Of a stretch of 64,000 bases of DNA, positions 17,713 to 26,534 are shown piece by piece. This stretch comes from Cellulomonas sp. JZ18 (GTDB lineage Bacteria; Actinomycetota; Actinomycetes; Actinomycetales; Cellulomonadaceae). The notes beneath the pieces were generated by a model. The model searched no databases. It was not told the DNA's origin and saw only the letters and a program-made list of their open reading frames with translations. How positions within the stretch are numbered: position 1 is the first letter of the stretch; each line of letters opens with the position of its first letter. The stretch is from positions 2,666,001-2,730,000 of the forward strand of contig NZ_CP045245.1 in the NCBI RefSeq assembly GCF_009720485.1. Direction: 5' to 3'. The position numbers and the translations under genes are program-made.

Positions 17713-19308
17713 TCAGCGGCCGCGGCGCGCGCCGGCGCGGGCGCCCATCGACATGCGCACGGCCCCGCTCGGCCCGGACCCCGGGGTCGACGTCGAGTAG
17801 GTGGTGCCGCGCGGCGCCCCGCCCTCGCGGCGACCCGGCTCGCGCGACTGGCCCGCGCTGGCGGCGGTGCCGGTCGCGGCACCCGTGCCGGTCCCCCGGC
17901 CGCGTCCGCCGCGGCGGCGCCGGCGGGCGCCGCCCGCCGCGTCCCGCGTCGTGCCGTCGCCGGAGGTCGCACCCGATCCCGCGGGGCCGCGGCTCGCGCC
18001 GCCCTGCACCCCACGCGCGCCGGACTGCTCGCCGCGTCGGGCGGCCGGACGTGCGCCGCCCCCGGAGGACGCGGCCCCGCGGCCGCCGCCCTGCCGCGCC
18101 GGCTCCGGCACCGCGGTCGCGACGACCGGCGCCATCGGCGCGCCGACGAGCCGCTCGAGCACCGCGTCACCGGCACGCACCGCCTGCGGCCGCACCTGGA
18201 TGCCGGCCTGCCGCGTCATGGTGCGCACCTCGTGCTCCTGCTCGGGCAGGACGAGCGTCGCCACGGTGCCGCCCGACCCGGCGCGCGCCGTGCGGCCGGA
18301 GCGGTGCAGGTAGGCCTTGTGCTCGGCGGGCGGGTCGACGTGCACGACGAGCTCGACGTCGTCGACGTGGATGCCGCGCGCCGCGATGTCGGTCGCCACG
18401 AGCACCCGGACCTCCCCGGACGAGAAGGCCTCGAGGTTGCGCTCGCGCGCACCCTGGCTGAGGTTGCCGTGCAGGTCCACGGCGGGGATGCCCGTCGCGG
18501 TGAGCTGCTTGGCGAGCTTCTTGGCCTGGTGCTTGGTGCGCATGAACAGGACGCGGCGGCCGGTGCCGGAGGCGAGGTGGCGGACGACGTCCTTCTTCGT
18601 CTCGGCGCCGTCGACGTGGAAGACGTGGTGCGTCATCGTCGCGACGGGCGACGCGGCGGAGTCGACGGAGTGGCGCAGCGGGTCCTTGAGGAACGCCGTC
18701 ACGAGCTTGTCCACGCCGTTGTCGAGCGTCGCGGAGAACAGCATCCGCTGACCGCCGGCCGGCGTCGCGGACAGGATGCGCCGCACCCCGGGCAGGAACC
18801 CGAGGTCGGCCATGTGGTCGGCCTCGTCGAGCACCGTGACGCGGACGTCGGCGAGCGAGACGACCTTCTGGCCCATGAGGTCCTCGAGACGGCCGGGGCA
18901 GGCGACGACGACGTCGACGCCGGCCTTGAGCGCCGCCTCCTGCGGGCGCTGCGACACGCCGCCGAAGATGGTGGTGACGCGCAGCCCGGCGGCCTGCGCG
19001 AGCGGCTCGAGCGTGGCGGCGATCTGCGACGCGAGCTCGCGGGTCGGGGCCAGGACGAGGCCGGTCGGGCGACCGGGCGTGCGGCGGACGGCACGGGTGC
19101 CGGGCACGAGCCCGGCGAGGCGCGCGACGAGCGGCAGGCTGAACGCGAGCGTCTTGCCGGAGCCGGTGCGCCCGCGGCCGAGCACGTCGCGGCCGGCGAG
19201 GGTGTCCGGCAGCGTCGCGGCCTGGATCGGGAACGGGTCGCTCACGCCGCGGTCGGCGAGGGAGCGGACGAGGACCTCGGGCAGGCCGAGGGAGGAGAAG
19301 CTGGGCAC
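17713..19308 (-). CDS. DEAD-box ATP-dependent RNA helicase
   Basis: 531 residues. The two RecA-like domains (about 1-370) carry every core motif: Q-motif with DPFPIQ, Walker A GRTGSGKT, PTRELA, VLDEADHM, SAT, then TDIAARGIHVDDV and HRSGRTARAG. The C-terminal 150 residues are low-complexity and basic, with RGG/RRRRGGRGRG clusters that normally bind RNA. Such helicases remodel rRNA or mRNA, often in the cold. The GTG 19308 start follows a purine-rich site. Its closest relatives are the RhlE/CsdA types; the exact subtype cannot be fixed here. Confidence 0.93.
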   Translation of the reverse strand: MPSFSSLGLPEVLVRSLADRGVSDPFPIQAATLPDTLAGRDVLGRGRTGSGKTLAFSLPLVARLAGLVPGTRAVRRTPGRPTGLVLAPTRELASQIAATLEPLAQAAGLRVTTIFGGVSQRPQEAALKAGVDVVVACPGRLEDLMGQKVVSLADVRVTVLDEADHMADLGFLPGVRRILSATPAGGQRMLFSATLDNGVDKLVTAFLKDPLRHSVDSAASPVATMTHHVFHVDGAETKKDVVRHLASGTGRRVLFMRTKHQAKKLAKQLTATGIPAVDLHGNLSQGARERNLEAFSSGEVRVLVATDIAARGIHVDDVELVVHVDPPAEHKAYLHRSGRTARAGSGGTVATLVLPEQEHEVRTMTRQAGIQVRPQAVRAGDAVLERLVGAPMAPVVATAVPEPARQGGGRGAASSGGGARPAARRGEQSGARGVQGGASRGPAGSGATSGDGTTRDAAGGARRRRRGGRGRGTGTGAATGTAASAGQSREPGRREGGAPRGTTYSTSTPGSGPSGAVRMSMGARAGARRGR

Positions 19309-19417
19309 GGTGGGTCGCCTTTCGCGGCGGTCGTGGGGGCGTCCGCCAGCACCACGGGCCGGGACGCGGGCGCGCTCTGCGAGGACTTCGATCGCGGCAC
19401 GCCGGTCCCAGTGTGCC

Positions 19418-20731
19418 CTATCGCGGGCCCGTGACCTGTGCCGACTCGCTCACACCGTCGCCGCGTGCGTCCGCGGACCCCCCGTCCGCCGCCTCCGCAG
19501 CGGTCCCGGACGGGCCGTGCGCCGGCGTCGCACGCGGCCCGATCGGGCGCACGCGGCCGGCCACGAGGAGGCCGAGCGCGATCGCCACCGTGAGCGGCAG
19601 CAGCGCGGGCCGCACCCCCACCTCCTCGGCGAGCAGCCCGAGCAGCGGCGGCGCCGTGAGCTGCGCGAACGAGCTGAACGACGTCGCGACCGCCACCCGG
19701 GCGGCGGCCCGCTCGGGCTCGTCGGCGGCCGCCGCGACCGCGAGCGGGTTCGGCAGCGCGGCGCCGACGCCCCACGCGAGGACGCCGAGCCACGCGAGCG
19801 GCAGCGTCGGGGCGAGGCAGAACAGCAGCAGCCCGCCCAGCGCGCACAGCTGCGACGCGCGCAGCACGACGACGCGCCCGAGCCGGTCGACCAGCCGCGT
19901 GCCGGTGAGCCGCACCACGGTCATCGCGGTGACGAACGAGCCGTACGCGAGCGCGCCGACGGCCTCCGGCTGGTCGAGCCCCGTGGCGACGGCGAGGCTC
20001 AGCCAGTTCGCGGCCGACCCCTCGGCGAGCGCGGAGGCCAGCAGCACGACGCCGATGAGCAGCGTGCGCGGCTCGGTCCAGGCCGCGAGCGCCGCACCGC
20101 GCGCCGCACCACGGGCAGCGCGGCCGCCGCCCGACGGTCCGGCGTCGAGCGCGGTCGCCGGCCGCACCGTGGCGAACCGTCCGGTCGCGACGAGGACCGC
20201 GACGACGAGCACGTGCAGGGACACGGGCACGCCGGCCGCGGATGACACCGCCCCGAGGAGCGCGCCGAGGGCGGCCCCGACCGAGAACGCCGCGTGCATG
20301 TGCGGCAGCACCGTGCGCCCGACCCGCCGCTCGACGCGCGCGCCGTCGAGGTTGATCGGCACGTTCACGAGCGCCCCGCTCGCACCGTTGAGCAGCGCAC
20401 CCACCGCGAAGACCGGCACGCTGCCGAGCGCGGTGCCCGCCGCGACCAGGCCGAGGCCGGTCAGCGCACCGCTCGTCGCCACGACGACGGTGCGCCGCGT
20501 GCCGAGCCGGCCGACGACCGCCCCGGCCAGGAGCAGGGTGACGAGCGCACCGGCGGCGCCGGCCACGAGCAGCGCGCCGAGTGCGCCCGTGGACACCCCG
20601 AGCGACTCGCGGATCGACGGCAGCCGGCTCAGCCAGCTCGGCCCGATGACCCCGAACAGCGCGAACTGCGCGAGCAGCGCCAGCCGGGCGGAGCGCACGG
20701 CGGCGTCGGTCCCCGAGAGCTCGCTGCGCAC
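19418..20731 (-). CDS. MFS transporter
   Basis: 437 residues, about 12 hydrophobic segments in two halves joined by a Gly/Arg-rich loop near residue 205. The N-half motif GRLGTRRTVVVATSG is the MFS loop 2-3 signature. The fold resembles the YbjJ/fucose-permease-like exporters (GPSWLSRLPSIRESL at the N-terminus is typical of that group). The substrate is unknown. It diverges from a TetR gene across 96 bases, the common arrangement of a repressor and the exporter it controls. The C-terminal 40 residues are disordered. Confidence 0.88.
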   Translation of the reverse strand: MRSELSGTDAAVRSARLALLAQFALFGVIGPSWLSRLPSIRESLGVSTGALGALLVAGAAGALVTLLLAGAVVGRLGTRRTVVVATSGALTGLGLVAAGTALGSVPVFAVGALLNGASGALVNVPINLDGARVERRVGRTVLPHMHAAFSVGAALGALLGAVSSAAGVPVSLHVLVVAVLVATGRFATVRPATALDAGPSGGGRAARGAARGAALAAWTEPRTLLIGVVLLASALAEGSAANWLSLAVATGLDQPEAVGALAYGSFVTAMTVVRLTGTRLVDRLGRVVVLRASQLCALGGLLLFCLAPTLPLAWLGVLAWGVGAALPNPLAVAAAADEPERAAARVAVATSFSSFAQLTAPPLLGLLAEEVGVRPALLPLTVAIALGLLVAGRVRPIGPRATPAHGPSGTAAEAADGGSADARGDGVSESAQVTGPR

Positions 20732-20813
20732 CGGGACATCGTCCCCCGCCCCACCGGGGGGACGCGCGCAGGGCCCACCAGCCGGGACCGCCGGCCGCAG
20801 CGGCGTGCCCTGC

Positions 20814-20819
20814 TAGCGT
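20814..20819 (+). promoter_or_regulatory. Candidate -10 for a leaderless TetR mRNA
   Basis: TAGCGT ends 8 bases before the ATG at 20828, which would place the transcript start at or next to the start codon. No ribosome site is present in that gap, which supports a leaderless message. Confidence 0.45.
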
Positions 20820-20827
20820 CGGCGCCC

Positions 20828-21496
20828 ATGCCGCGACCCGCGGGACGTCCGCGCACCGCGGGTCCCTCCCCCACCGGCCTCGGCACGCGCGCGGACATCC
20901 TCCACGCGGGCGCGCGCCTGTTCTGCACGGTCGGGTACGGGAGCACGAGCACGCATGCGCTCGCCGAGGTCGCGGGCGTGCGGCAGGCCACGCTGTACCA
21001 CCACTTCCCCGGCAAGCACGCGGTGCTCCTCGAGCTGCTGCTCGGCACGGTCCAGCCGTCGCTCGAGGCGGCCCGCCACCTGCTCGCGCGGGACGAGCCG
21101 GCGCCCGCGCGGCTGTGGTCGCTGTGCGCGGGGGACGTGCGGCTGCTGTGCGCCGGCGAGGACAACCTCGGTGCGCTCTACCTGCTGCCGGAGCTGGACG
21201 ACGAGCGGTTCGCGCCGTTCCACGAGCGCCGCGGCGAGCTGGAGGACGCCTACCGGGCGCTGGTCGCGGCCTGCGGCGTGCCACCGGCCGACGTGGTGCG
21301 CACCGCCGCGCTCGTGCTGGGGCTGGTCGAGAGCGTCATCCTCCAGCGCCGACGGGCGCCGGAGACGCTCGACGCGCGCACCGCCGAGGCCGTCGCGGAC
21401 GCGGCCCTGGCGCTGGTCGGCCTCGACCGCGACGCGTGCGCCGAGCACGCGCGCACCGCCCGGGCGCTGCCGGCCGCGGACACCGCCGCGGGCTGA
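20828..21496 (+). CDS. TetR/AcrR family transcriptional regulator
   Basis: 222 residues. The N-terminal helix-turn-helix is at about 18-65 (ADILHAGARLF, then STHALAEVAGV and ATLYHHFPGKHAVL). The ligand-binding C-terminus is not recognisable. It diverges from the MFS gene and probably represses that gene and itself. No clean palindrome was found by eye in the 96-base gap. The likely leaderless start at ATG 20828 is used. Confidence 0.92.
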   Translation: MPRPAGRPRTAGPSPTGLGTRADILHAGARLFCTVGYGSTSTHALAEVAGVRQATLYHHFPGKHAVLLELLLGTVQPSLEAARHLLARDEPAPARLWSLCAGDVRLLCAGEDNLGALYLLPELDDERFAPFHERRGELEDAYRALVAACGVPPADVVRTAALVLGLVESVILQRRRAPETLDARTAEAVADAALALVGLDRDACAEHARTARALPAADTAAG

Positions 21497-21508
21497 GCGC
21501 GGCGCGGG

Positions 21509-22132
21509 TCAGCGCGGCGGCCGCCGCCCGTCGAGCACGGCGTGCAGCGCCCCGGTCGCCGCGACCGCCGCGACCGGCAGCCACTCGGACGCCTGCGGGA
21601 ACGCGAGCATGGTGCCGAGCGCCGCCAGGTACAGGTTCGTCAGCCCCGACGTCGTGCGCAGGCCGCGCAGCGCGCCGTCGAGGAGCCGCGCGACGCGTCC
21701 CCCGCGCCGGCCGGGGCCCTCCGCGGCGTCCGGGTCGAGCGTGGCCGCGTGCCCCAGCAGCGTGAACCCGAGCACGGCGACCACCGTGACGAGCGCCGCC
21801 GCCCGCCACGCGTCGCCGTCGACGGCGGTCAGCGCCGCCGGCACGGCGAGCACGACGCCGATGGTCATCGCGACGAGGTCGGCGGTCGGGGCGCGCGTCA
21901 GGTCGAACGGGCGGCGCGCTGCCGACGCGACGGCCGACCGGTTCGCCGTGCCCCACAGCACCGCGGGGAACAGCACCACCCACAGCAGCGCGAGCTCGCG
22001 GACCGTGGCCGCCAGGCACGCGCCGACCACGAGACCGAGGGCCAGCCCGCCGACGTGCACGAGGGCCCGCGGGAGCAGGCCACGGCGGGCGCGTGCGGGC
22101 GCGGGAGGGTCGGGGGTCGTCACGGTGGGCAC
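21509..22132 (-). CDS. Hypothetical multi-pass membrane protein
   Basis: Not recognised. 207 residues with about five hydrophobic segments (about 22-60, 85-105, 115-132, 160-185), among them LALGLVVGACLAATV and LLWVVLFPAVLWGT. No catalytic motif is evident. The start is GTG 22132. It ends convergently, 12 bases from the TetR stop, with no room for a conventional terminator. Confidence 0.75.
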   Translation of the reverse strand: MPTVTTPDPPAPARARRGLLPRALVHVGGLALGLVVGACLAATVRELALLWVVLFPAVLWGTANRSAVASAARRPFDLTRAPTADLVAMTIGVVLAVPAALTAVDGDAWRAAALVTVVAVLGFTLLGHAATLDPDAAEGPGRRGGRVARLLDGALRGLRTTSGLTNLYLAALGTMLAFPQASEWLPVAAVAATGALHAVLDGRRPPR

Positions 22133-22196
22133 GCGCCCGACCGTAGCCGGACCGCCGGGTGGGCCGGCGCACCGGACGGCACCGCCCGGCGGCGCG

Positions 22197-22820
22197 TCAC
22201 CGCTCGACGAGGGCCGGGTGCCGCGGGTCGTCGGTGCGCACGACCACGTCCGCCACGTCCTGCGGCGCGACCTCGTCCTCGTACCGGGCGAACGCGGGCA
22301 GCTGCCACGCCCGCTCGGGGCCCAGCCGGCGCGCGAGGGTCGCGGGCCGCACGGTCAGGTGCACGGTCAGCTCGGCGTCGAACCAGCGCCCGAGCAGCAG
22401 CTCGCCGTCGAGCACGAGGACCGCGCGCTCGGGCACGGTCGCGTACGCGGCGCGGGTCGCGCGGTCCCGGGCCGCGTCCCACAGCGTCGGCAGGTACCGG
22501 CCCTCGGCGGCGAACGGGTCGAGCACCTCCCGCGCGAGGGCGCCCGCGTCGAGCCGGTCCTCCAGGTACGCGTCGGGGTCCTGCCGGCCGTGCTCCCACC
22601 GCAGCGACGCGGGCCGCAGGAAGTCGTCCGCGTGCACCCGCGCCACGGCGTGCCCGGCCGCGCGCAGCGGCTCGACGAGCGCGTCGGCGAGGTCGCCCGG
22701 ACGCAGCGGCGCCGCCCCGTCGACGAGGACGCGCCGCCGCCCGTCCCCGCCGAGCACGAGGCCGACGACGTGGTCGACGAGCGCGGCGGGGCTGACGGGA
22801 CGGACGGGCACGTGCACCAC
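22197..22820 (-). CDS. Uridine kinase-like protein with a degenerate P-loop
   Basis: 207 residues with the overall pattern of uridine/nucleoside kinases: a first strand and loop VLVDGAAPLRPGDLADAL, then a HADDFLRPASLRWEHG segment like the substrate-binding DDFY region, AYATVPERAVLVLDGELL and a final base-binding region. The Walker A motif GxxGxGK[ST] is absent: Gly-Lys-Ser is replaced by Arg-Pro-Gly-Asp. Normal ATP binding is therefore doubtful. Such P-loop-less relatives exist in actinobacteria (from memory). Function unknown; it may be a non-catalytic relative. Confidence 0.7.
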   Translation of the reverse strand: MVHVPVRPVSPAALVDHVVGLVLGGDGRRRVLVDGAAPLRPGDLADALVEPLRAAGHAVARVHADDFLRPASLRWEHGRQDPDAYLEDRLDAGALAREVLDPFAAEGRYLPTLWDAARDRATRAAYATVPERAVLVLDGELLLGRWFDAELTVHLTVRPATLARRLGPERAWQLPAFARYEDEVAPQDVADVVVRTDDPRHPALVER

Positions 22821-22860
22821 CCCACCACGGCACGTCCCGCGGCGTCGTGCCGGCCGTGGC

Positions 22861-22917
22861 GGGACGGGTCGGACGGGCAGGTCGGACGGACGGGTCGGAC
22901 GGACGGGTCAGACGGGC
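22861..22917. repeat. Short tandem repeat (ggtcggacggacg unit)
   Basis: About four imperfect copies of a 13-base unit between two minus-strand genes, running into the last codons of the downstream one. A similar but shorter pattern is at 22795-22810. No hairpin function is clear. Confidence 0.6.
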
Positions 22918-23699
22918 GGCGCGGGGAACCGCACGCCGGTCCCCCAGCCGACCTCCCACCCCTGCGACTCGTCGAACCAGTCGGCGAAGGAGATCGGCAG
23001 CCGCCGCTCGCGCTCGACGAGCGCGAGCAGCTCGGCGTACCAGCCGGCGTAGGTCCAGTCCCGCCAGGGGCGCCCGAACGCGGGCAGGGCCGCGACGAGG
23101 GCGTCGGCGACCGCGTCGGGGGTCGTGGAGGCGGTGACGTCGAGGCCGACGACGTCCGTGCCGTTCCCCGTCGACCAGGACAGCTCGCGCCGGCCCGCGT
23201 CCTCGCCGACCGACCCCGGGGCGACCGACAGCGTCAGGTGCCAGTACATGCCCGACGCCGACATGCCCGGCGACACCCGCACGTGCTGGTGCCCGCGCCG
23301 GTGCAGCACGGCGACGGCCTGCAGCACGCGCACCGCGACGACGTTCGCCGCGTCGAGCAGCCGCGGCGCCCAGAACGGCTGCTCGGTGTAGAGGAAGAAG
23401 CCGTCGAGCGGTGCCACGTCGTCGCCCACGGCCACGCGGCACATGCGCCCCGTGCGGCTGGGCACCACCCACAGGGTCGTGCGGTGGTCCATCCGGCCGA
23501 GGAAGGCCTGCACCCCCGCGCGGGTGGTGTCGCCGGCGAGGACGCACTCCACCCCACCGAGCAGGGCCGTCACGTACGCGGGGTGCGCCGAGGCGCCGTC
23601 GGACACGGTGGCCTCGGACGTCTCGGCCACCCACCGCTGCAGCAGCCGGACGAGGTCGCTGAGGTCGGTGCAGCGCTGTCCGGGCGGGATGAAGGCCAT
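22908..23699 (-). CDS. Hypothetical protein, 263 residues
   Basis: Not recognised. It is a soluble alpha/beta protein beginning MAFIPPGQRC with a strong gaggag ribosome site. It has no signal peptide or membrane helix. Notable segments are RRGHQHVRVSPGMSASGMYWHLTL and the Trp-rich C-terminus (RPWRDWTYAGWYAELLALV, SFADWFDESQGWEVGWGTG). The ordered, conserved-looking Trp/Asp pattern suggests a real folded domain. The context gives no hint of a role. Confidence 0.78.
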   Translation of the reverse strand: MAFIPPGQRCTDLSDLVRLLQRWVAETSEATVSDGASAHPAYVTALLGGVECVLAGDTTRAGVQAFLGRMDHRTTLWVVPSRTGRMCRVAVGDDVAPLDGFFLYTEQPFWAPRLLDAANVVAVRVLQAVAVLHRRGHQHVRVSPGMSASGMYWHLTLSVAPGSVGEDAGRRELSWSTGNGTDVVGLDVTASTTPDAVADALVAALPAFGRPWRDWTYAGWYAELLALVERERRLPISFADWFDESQGWEVGWGTGVRFPAPPV

Positions 23700-23800
23700 G
23701 CGGGCTCCTCGGTACGGGTGCGTCGGCCGCACGGTACCGGTCCGGCCGGACGCGCCGACGGGCCGCCGCACCGGGTCGGTGCGACGGCCCGCCGTCGTGG

Positions 23801-26377
23801 TCAGGCGACGGGTGCGTCCGCGCGGCTGCCGGCACCGGTCGGCACGACCGGGTGCTCGCGCTCGAGCCGCGCGCCCTCGACGTCGACGTCCGGCAGGAGC
23901 CGGTCCAGCCAGCGCGGCAGCCACCACGCCTTCTCCCCCACCAGGTGCAGGAACGCCGGCACCAGCGTCATGCGCACGACGAACGCGTCGACCAGCACGC
24001 CGAACGCGAGCGCGAAGCCCATGGGCCGGATGACGGCGATGTGCGAGAACACGAAGCCCGCGAAGACGGACACCATGATGATCGCGGCGGCCGTGACGAC
24101 GGCCCGGCCGGCCCGCACGCCCTCCGCGACCGCCTGCCGCGCCGTCGCCCCGTGCGCGTACGCCTCACGCACGCCGGAGGTGAGGAACAGCTGGTAGTCC
24201 ATCGCGAGGCCGAACAGGATCCCGATGACGATCGTCGGCAGGAAGCTCAGCACGGGGCCCGGGTCGTGCACGCCGAACAGCTCGCCCAGCCACCCCCACT
24301 GGTAGACGGCCGTGACGGCGCCGAACGTCGCCAGCAGCGACAGCACGAACCCGAGCGTCGCGACGAGGGGCACGAGGACCGAGCGGAACACCATGACGAG
24401 GATCAGCAGCGACAGCCCGACGACGAGCGCGAGGTAGCCGGGCAGCGCGTCGCTCAGCTTCTCGGAGATGTCGATGTTGGCGCTGGCGACGCCCGCGACC
24501 GAGAACGTCGCCGCCGGGTCGTCGACCGTGAGGTCGCGCAGCGTGTGCACGAGCTCCTCGGTGGCGACGTCGTTCGGGCCGCTGCCCGGCAGCACCTGGA
24601 ACGCGAGGACCGTGCGGTCCTCGTTCGTGCCGATGGGCGCGACCGCGCGCACGTCGTCCTGCTCCATGAGCACGGCACCCAGGTCGGCCTGCAGGCCCGT
24701 GAGCTCGTCCTGCGCGACGCCGTCCGGCACGTCCGCGACGACCAGGAGCGTGCCGTTCGCGCCCTCGCCGAACTCCTCGGCGGTGGTCGTGTAGGCGGCG
24801 TACTGCGTGGTGTCGGTGGCCTCCTGCGACCCGTCGGGCAGGCCGAGACGCATGGAGGCGGCCGGCAGCGCCGCCACGAGCAGCACCGCGACGCCGAGCA
24901 CGAGCGAGAGCACCGCGCGCGGCGTGGACATGACGCGGGCGGGCGCGTGGTGCTCCTCGCCCGCAGCCTCCCGGGCCCTGCGCGGCAGGACGCGCGTGCC
25001 GGCGAGGCTGAGCAGCGCCGGCGTGAGCGTCACGGCCAGCAGCACCGCGACCGCCACGCTCGCCGCGGCCGCCGTGCCCATGAGCCCGAGGAACGGGATG
25101 CCCGTGACGTTCAGCGCGAGCAGCGCGATGAGCACGGTGCTGCCCGCGAACACGACCGCGTTGCCGGACGTGCCGGTCGCCAGGCCGATGGACTCGGGCA
25201 CCGACATGCCCCGGCGCAGCTGCTGGCGGTGCCGGTTGAGGATGAACAGCGAGTAGTCGATGCCGACCGCGAGGCCGAGCATGAGGCCCAGCACCGGGGT
25301 CACCGACGACATCTCGACGACCGACGAGAACGCGAGCGTGCCGAGCGCGGCGACGCCGACCCCGAGCAGCGCGTTGAGCAGGGGCAGCCCGGCGGCGACG
25401 AGCGTGCCGAGCATGACGAGCAGGACCACGACGGCCACCGCCACGCCGATCGCCTCCGCGGCGCCGCCGAGCTGCGGCACGCCCGAGGCGAGCTCGTTGG
25501 AGAACGCGACCTCGACGCCGTCGGGCGTCGCGCCCTCGACCGCCGCGATCACCGCGTCCTTGGTCTCGGGCGTCACGTCGAACTGCGGGTCCTCGAAGAC
25601 GACGGTCGCCAGCGCGGCCGAGCCGTCCTCGGAGACCTGCCGGATCTCCGCGGCCATGTCGAGCAGCGCACGGCCCTGCTCGAGCTGCGGCTCCTGCGCC
25701 TCCAGCTGCGCACGCCCGGCCTCGAGCTCGGCCGCACCGGCCTCGAGCTCCGCGCGCCCGGCGTCGAGCTGCGCCTGCTGGGCGTCCAGCTGCGCCTGCG
25801 CGGCGGCCAGCTGCGCCTGCCCGGCCGCGAGCTGGGCGGGCGACGCCCCCGCGGCAGCGCCGGCCGCCGCCCCGGCCTCGAGCTGCGCGCGGGCGGCGTC
25901 GAGCTGCGCCTGGCCCGCGTCGAGCTGCGCGCGCGACGCGGCGAGCTGCGCCTCCCCGGCCTCGAGCTGTGCGCGCCCCTGCGCGAGCTGCGCGGCCCCG
26001 TCCTCGAGCTGCTGCGCCTGCTGCGCGCGCTGCGCCTCGGTGGCGAACGGGTCGACGGCGGTCTCGACGCCGTCGACCTCGGCCGCCGCGGCGACGGCCG
26101 CGGCGACGCCCGTCCGCTGGTCGTCGTCGAACGCCTCGCCGTCCGCGGTCGAGAAGACGACCGTGCCCGTGCCGCCGCTCGTGCCGGGCAGCTCGTCCTG
26201 CAGGCGCTGCGTGAGCCGGTCGGTCGCCGTGCCGGGGATGCTGACGGTCGAGACGAGCGTGCCGCCGAACCCGAGGTACGCGGCGCCCGCGACGAGGAGC
26301 GCGACGAGCCACGCGGCGACGACGCGCCACGGGTGCCGGGCCGACGAGCGGCCGAGCCGGTAGAGCAGTCCTGCCAT
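23801..26377 (-). CDS. MMPL/RND family membrane transporter with coiled-coil insert
   Basis: 858 residues. It has the two-fold RND plan: helix 1 (about 18-38), a large extracytoplasmic domain, five helices (about 330-490), a second domain and five more helices (about 665-835). Landmarks include GLAVGIDYSLFILNRHR and GLAMDYQLFLTSGVREA, the proton-relay Asp regions of MmpL proteins. MMPL proteins export lipids or drugs. The first periplasmic domain contains an unusually regular seven-residue repeat. The start is ATG 26377 with aggagag before it. A TetR gene diverges 157 bases away and probably controls it. Confidence 0.92.
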   Translation of the reverse strand: MAGLLYRLGRSSARHPWRVVAAWLVALLVAGAAYLGFGGTLVSTVSIPGTATDRLTQRLQDELPGTSGGTGTVVFSTADGEAFDDDQRTGVAAAVAAAAEVDGVETAVDPFATEAQRAQQAQQLEDGAAQLAQGRAQLEAGEAQLAASRAQLDAGQAQLDAARAQLEAGAAAGAAAGASPAQLAAGQAQLAAAQAQLDAQQAQLDAGRAELEAGAAELEAGRAQLEAQEPQLEQGRALLDMAAEIRQVSEDGSAALATVVFEDPQFDVTPETKDAVIAAVEGATPDGVEVAFSNELASGVPQLGGAAEAIGVAVAVVVLLVMLGTLVAAGLPLLNALLGVGVAALGTLAFSSVVEMSSVTPVLGLMLGLAVGIDYSLFILNRHRQQLRRGMSVPESIGLATGTSGNAVVFAGSTVLIALLALNVTGIPFLGLMGTAAAASVAVAVLLAVTLTPALLSLAGTRVLPRRAREAAGEEHHAPARVMSTPRAVLSLVLGVAVLLVAALPAASMRLGLPDGSQEATDTTQYAAYTTTAEEFGEGANGTLLVVADVPDGVAQDELTGLQADLGAVLMEQDDVRAVAPIGTNEDRTVLAFQVLPGSGPNDVATEELVHTLRDLTVDDPAATFSVAGVASANIDISEKLSDALPGYLALVVGLSLLILVMVFRSVLVPLVATLGFVLSLLATFGAVTAVYQWGWLGELFGVHDPGPVLSFLPTIVIGILFGLAMDYQLFLTSGVREAYAHGATARQAVAEGVRAGRAVVTAAAIIMVSVFAGFVFSHIAVIRPMGFALAFGVLVDAFVVRMTLVPAFLHLVGEKAWWLPRWLDRLLPDVDVEGARLEREHPVVPTGAGSRADAPVA
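25660..26011 (-). repeat. 21-bp tandem repeats encoding a heptad (AQLxAGx) coiled coil
   Basis: Residues 123-240 of the MMPL protein are about 16 near-identical heptads of the form A-Q-L-x-A-G-x, broken once by an Ala/Gly stretch (170-179). The DNA repeats at 21-base intervals (gcgtcgagctgcgcc-like). The heptads predict a long alpha-helical hairpin projecting from the membrane. Repeats of whole codon multiples allow length change without frameshift. Confidence 0.8.
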
Positions 26378-26521
26378 GGAGGTCTCTCCTGCGAGGTCGT
26401 GGGGAGGCACCGCGACGCTGCGGAGGCCGAGGGGGAGCACCCGGATCGTAGGCGACGAACTTGATGCCGGTCATCCGCTTCCAACGCACGAGGGCCGGAA
26501 GTTGATCCCCCGCATCAGCGG

Positions 26522-26527
26522 TAGCCT
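26522..26527 (+). promoter_or_regulatory. Candidate -10 for a leaderless TetR mRNA
   Basis: TAGCCT lies 7 bases before the ATG at 26535, again predicting a transcript that starts at or beside the start codon. A TTGATC at 26502-26507 is too close to be an ideal -35. Confidence 0.4.
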
Positions 26528-26534
26528 GCCGCGC

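Noticed and set aside
22861..22917. Short tandem repeats as a CRISPR array
   Set aside because: Units are 13 bases without spacers. The 12-bp repeat at 28165-28224 is coding and also lacks spacers.
26378..26534. TetR operator palindrome between MMPL and TetR
   Set aside because: Only weak half-site similarity (acttgatgc, agttgatcc) could be seen, with no convincing inverted repeat.
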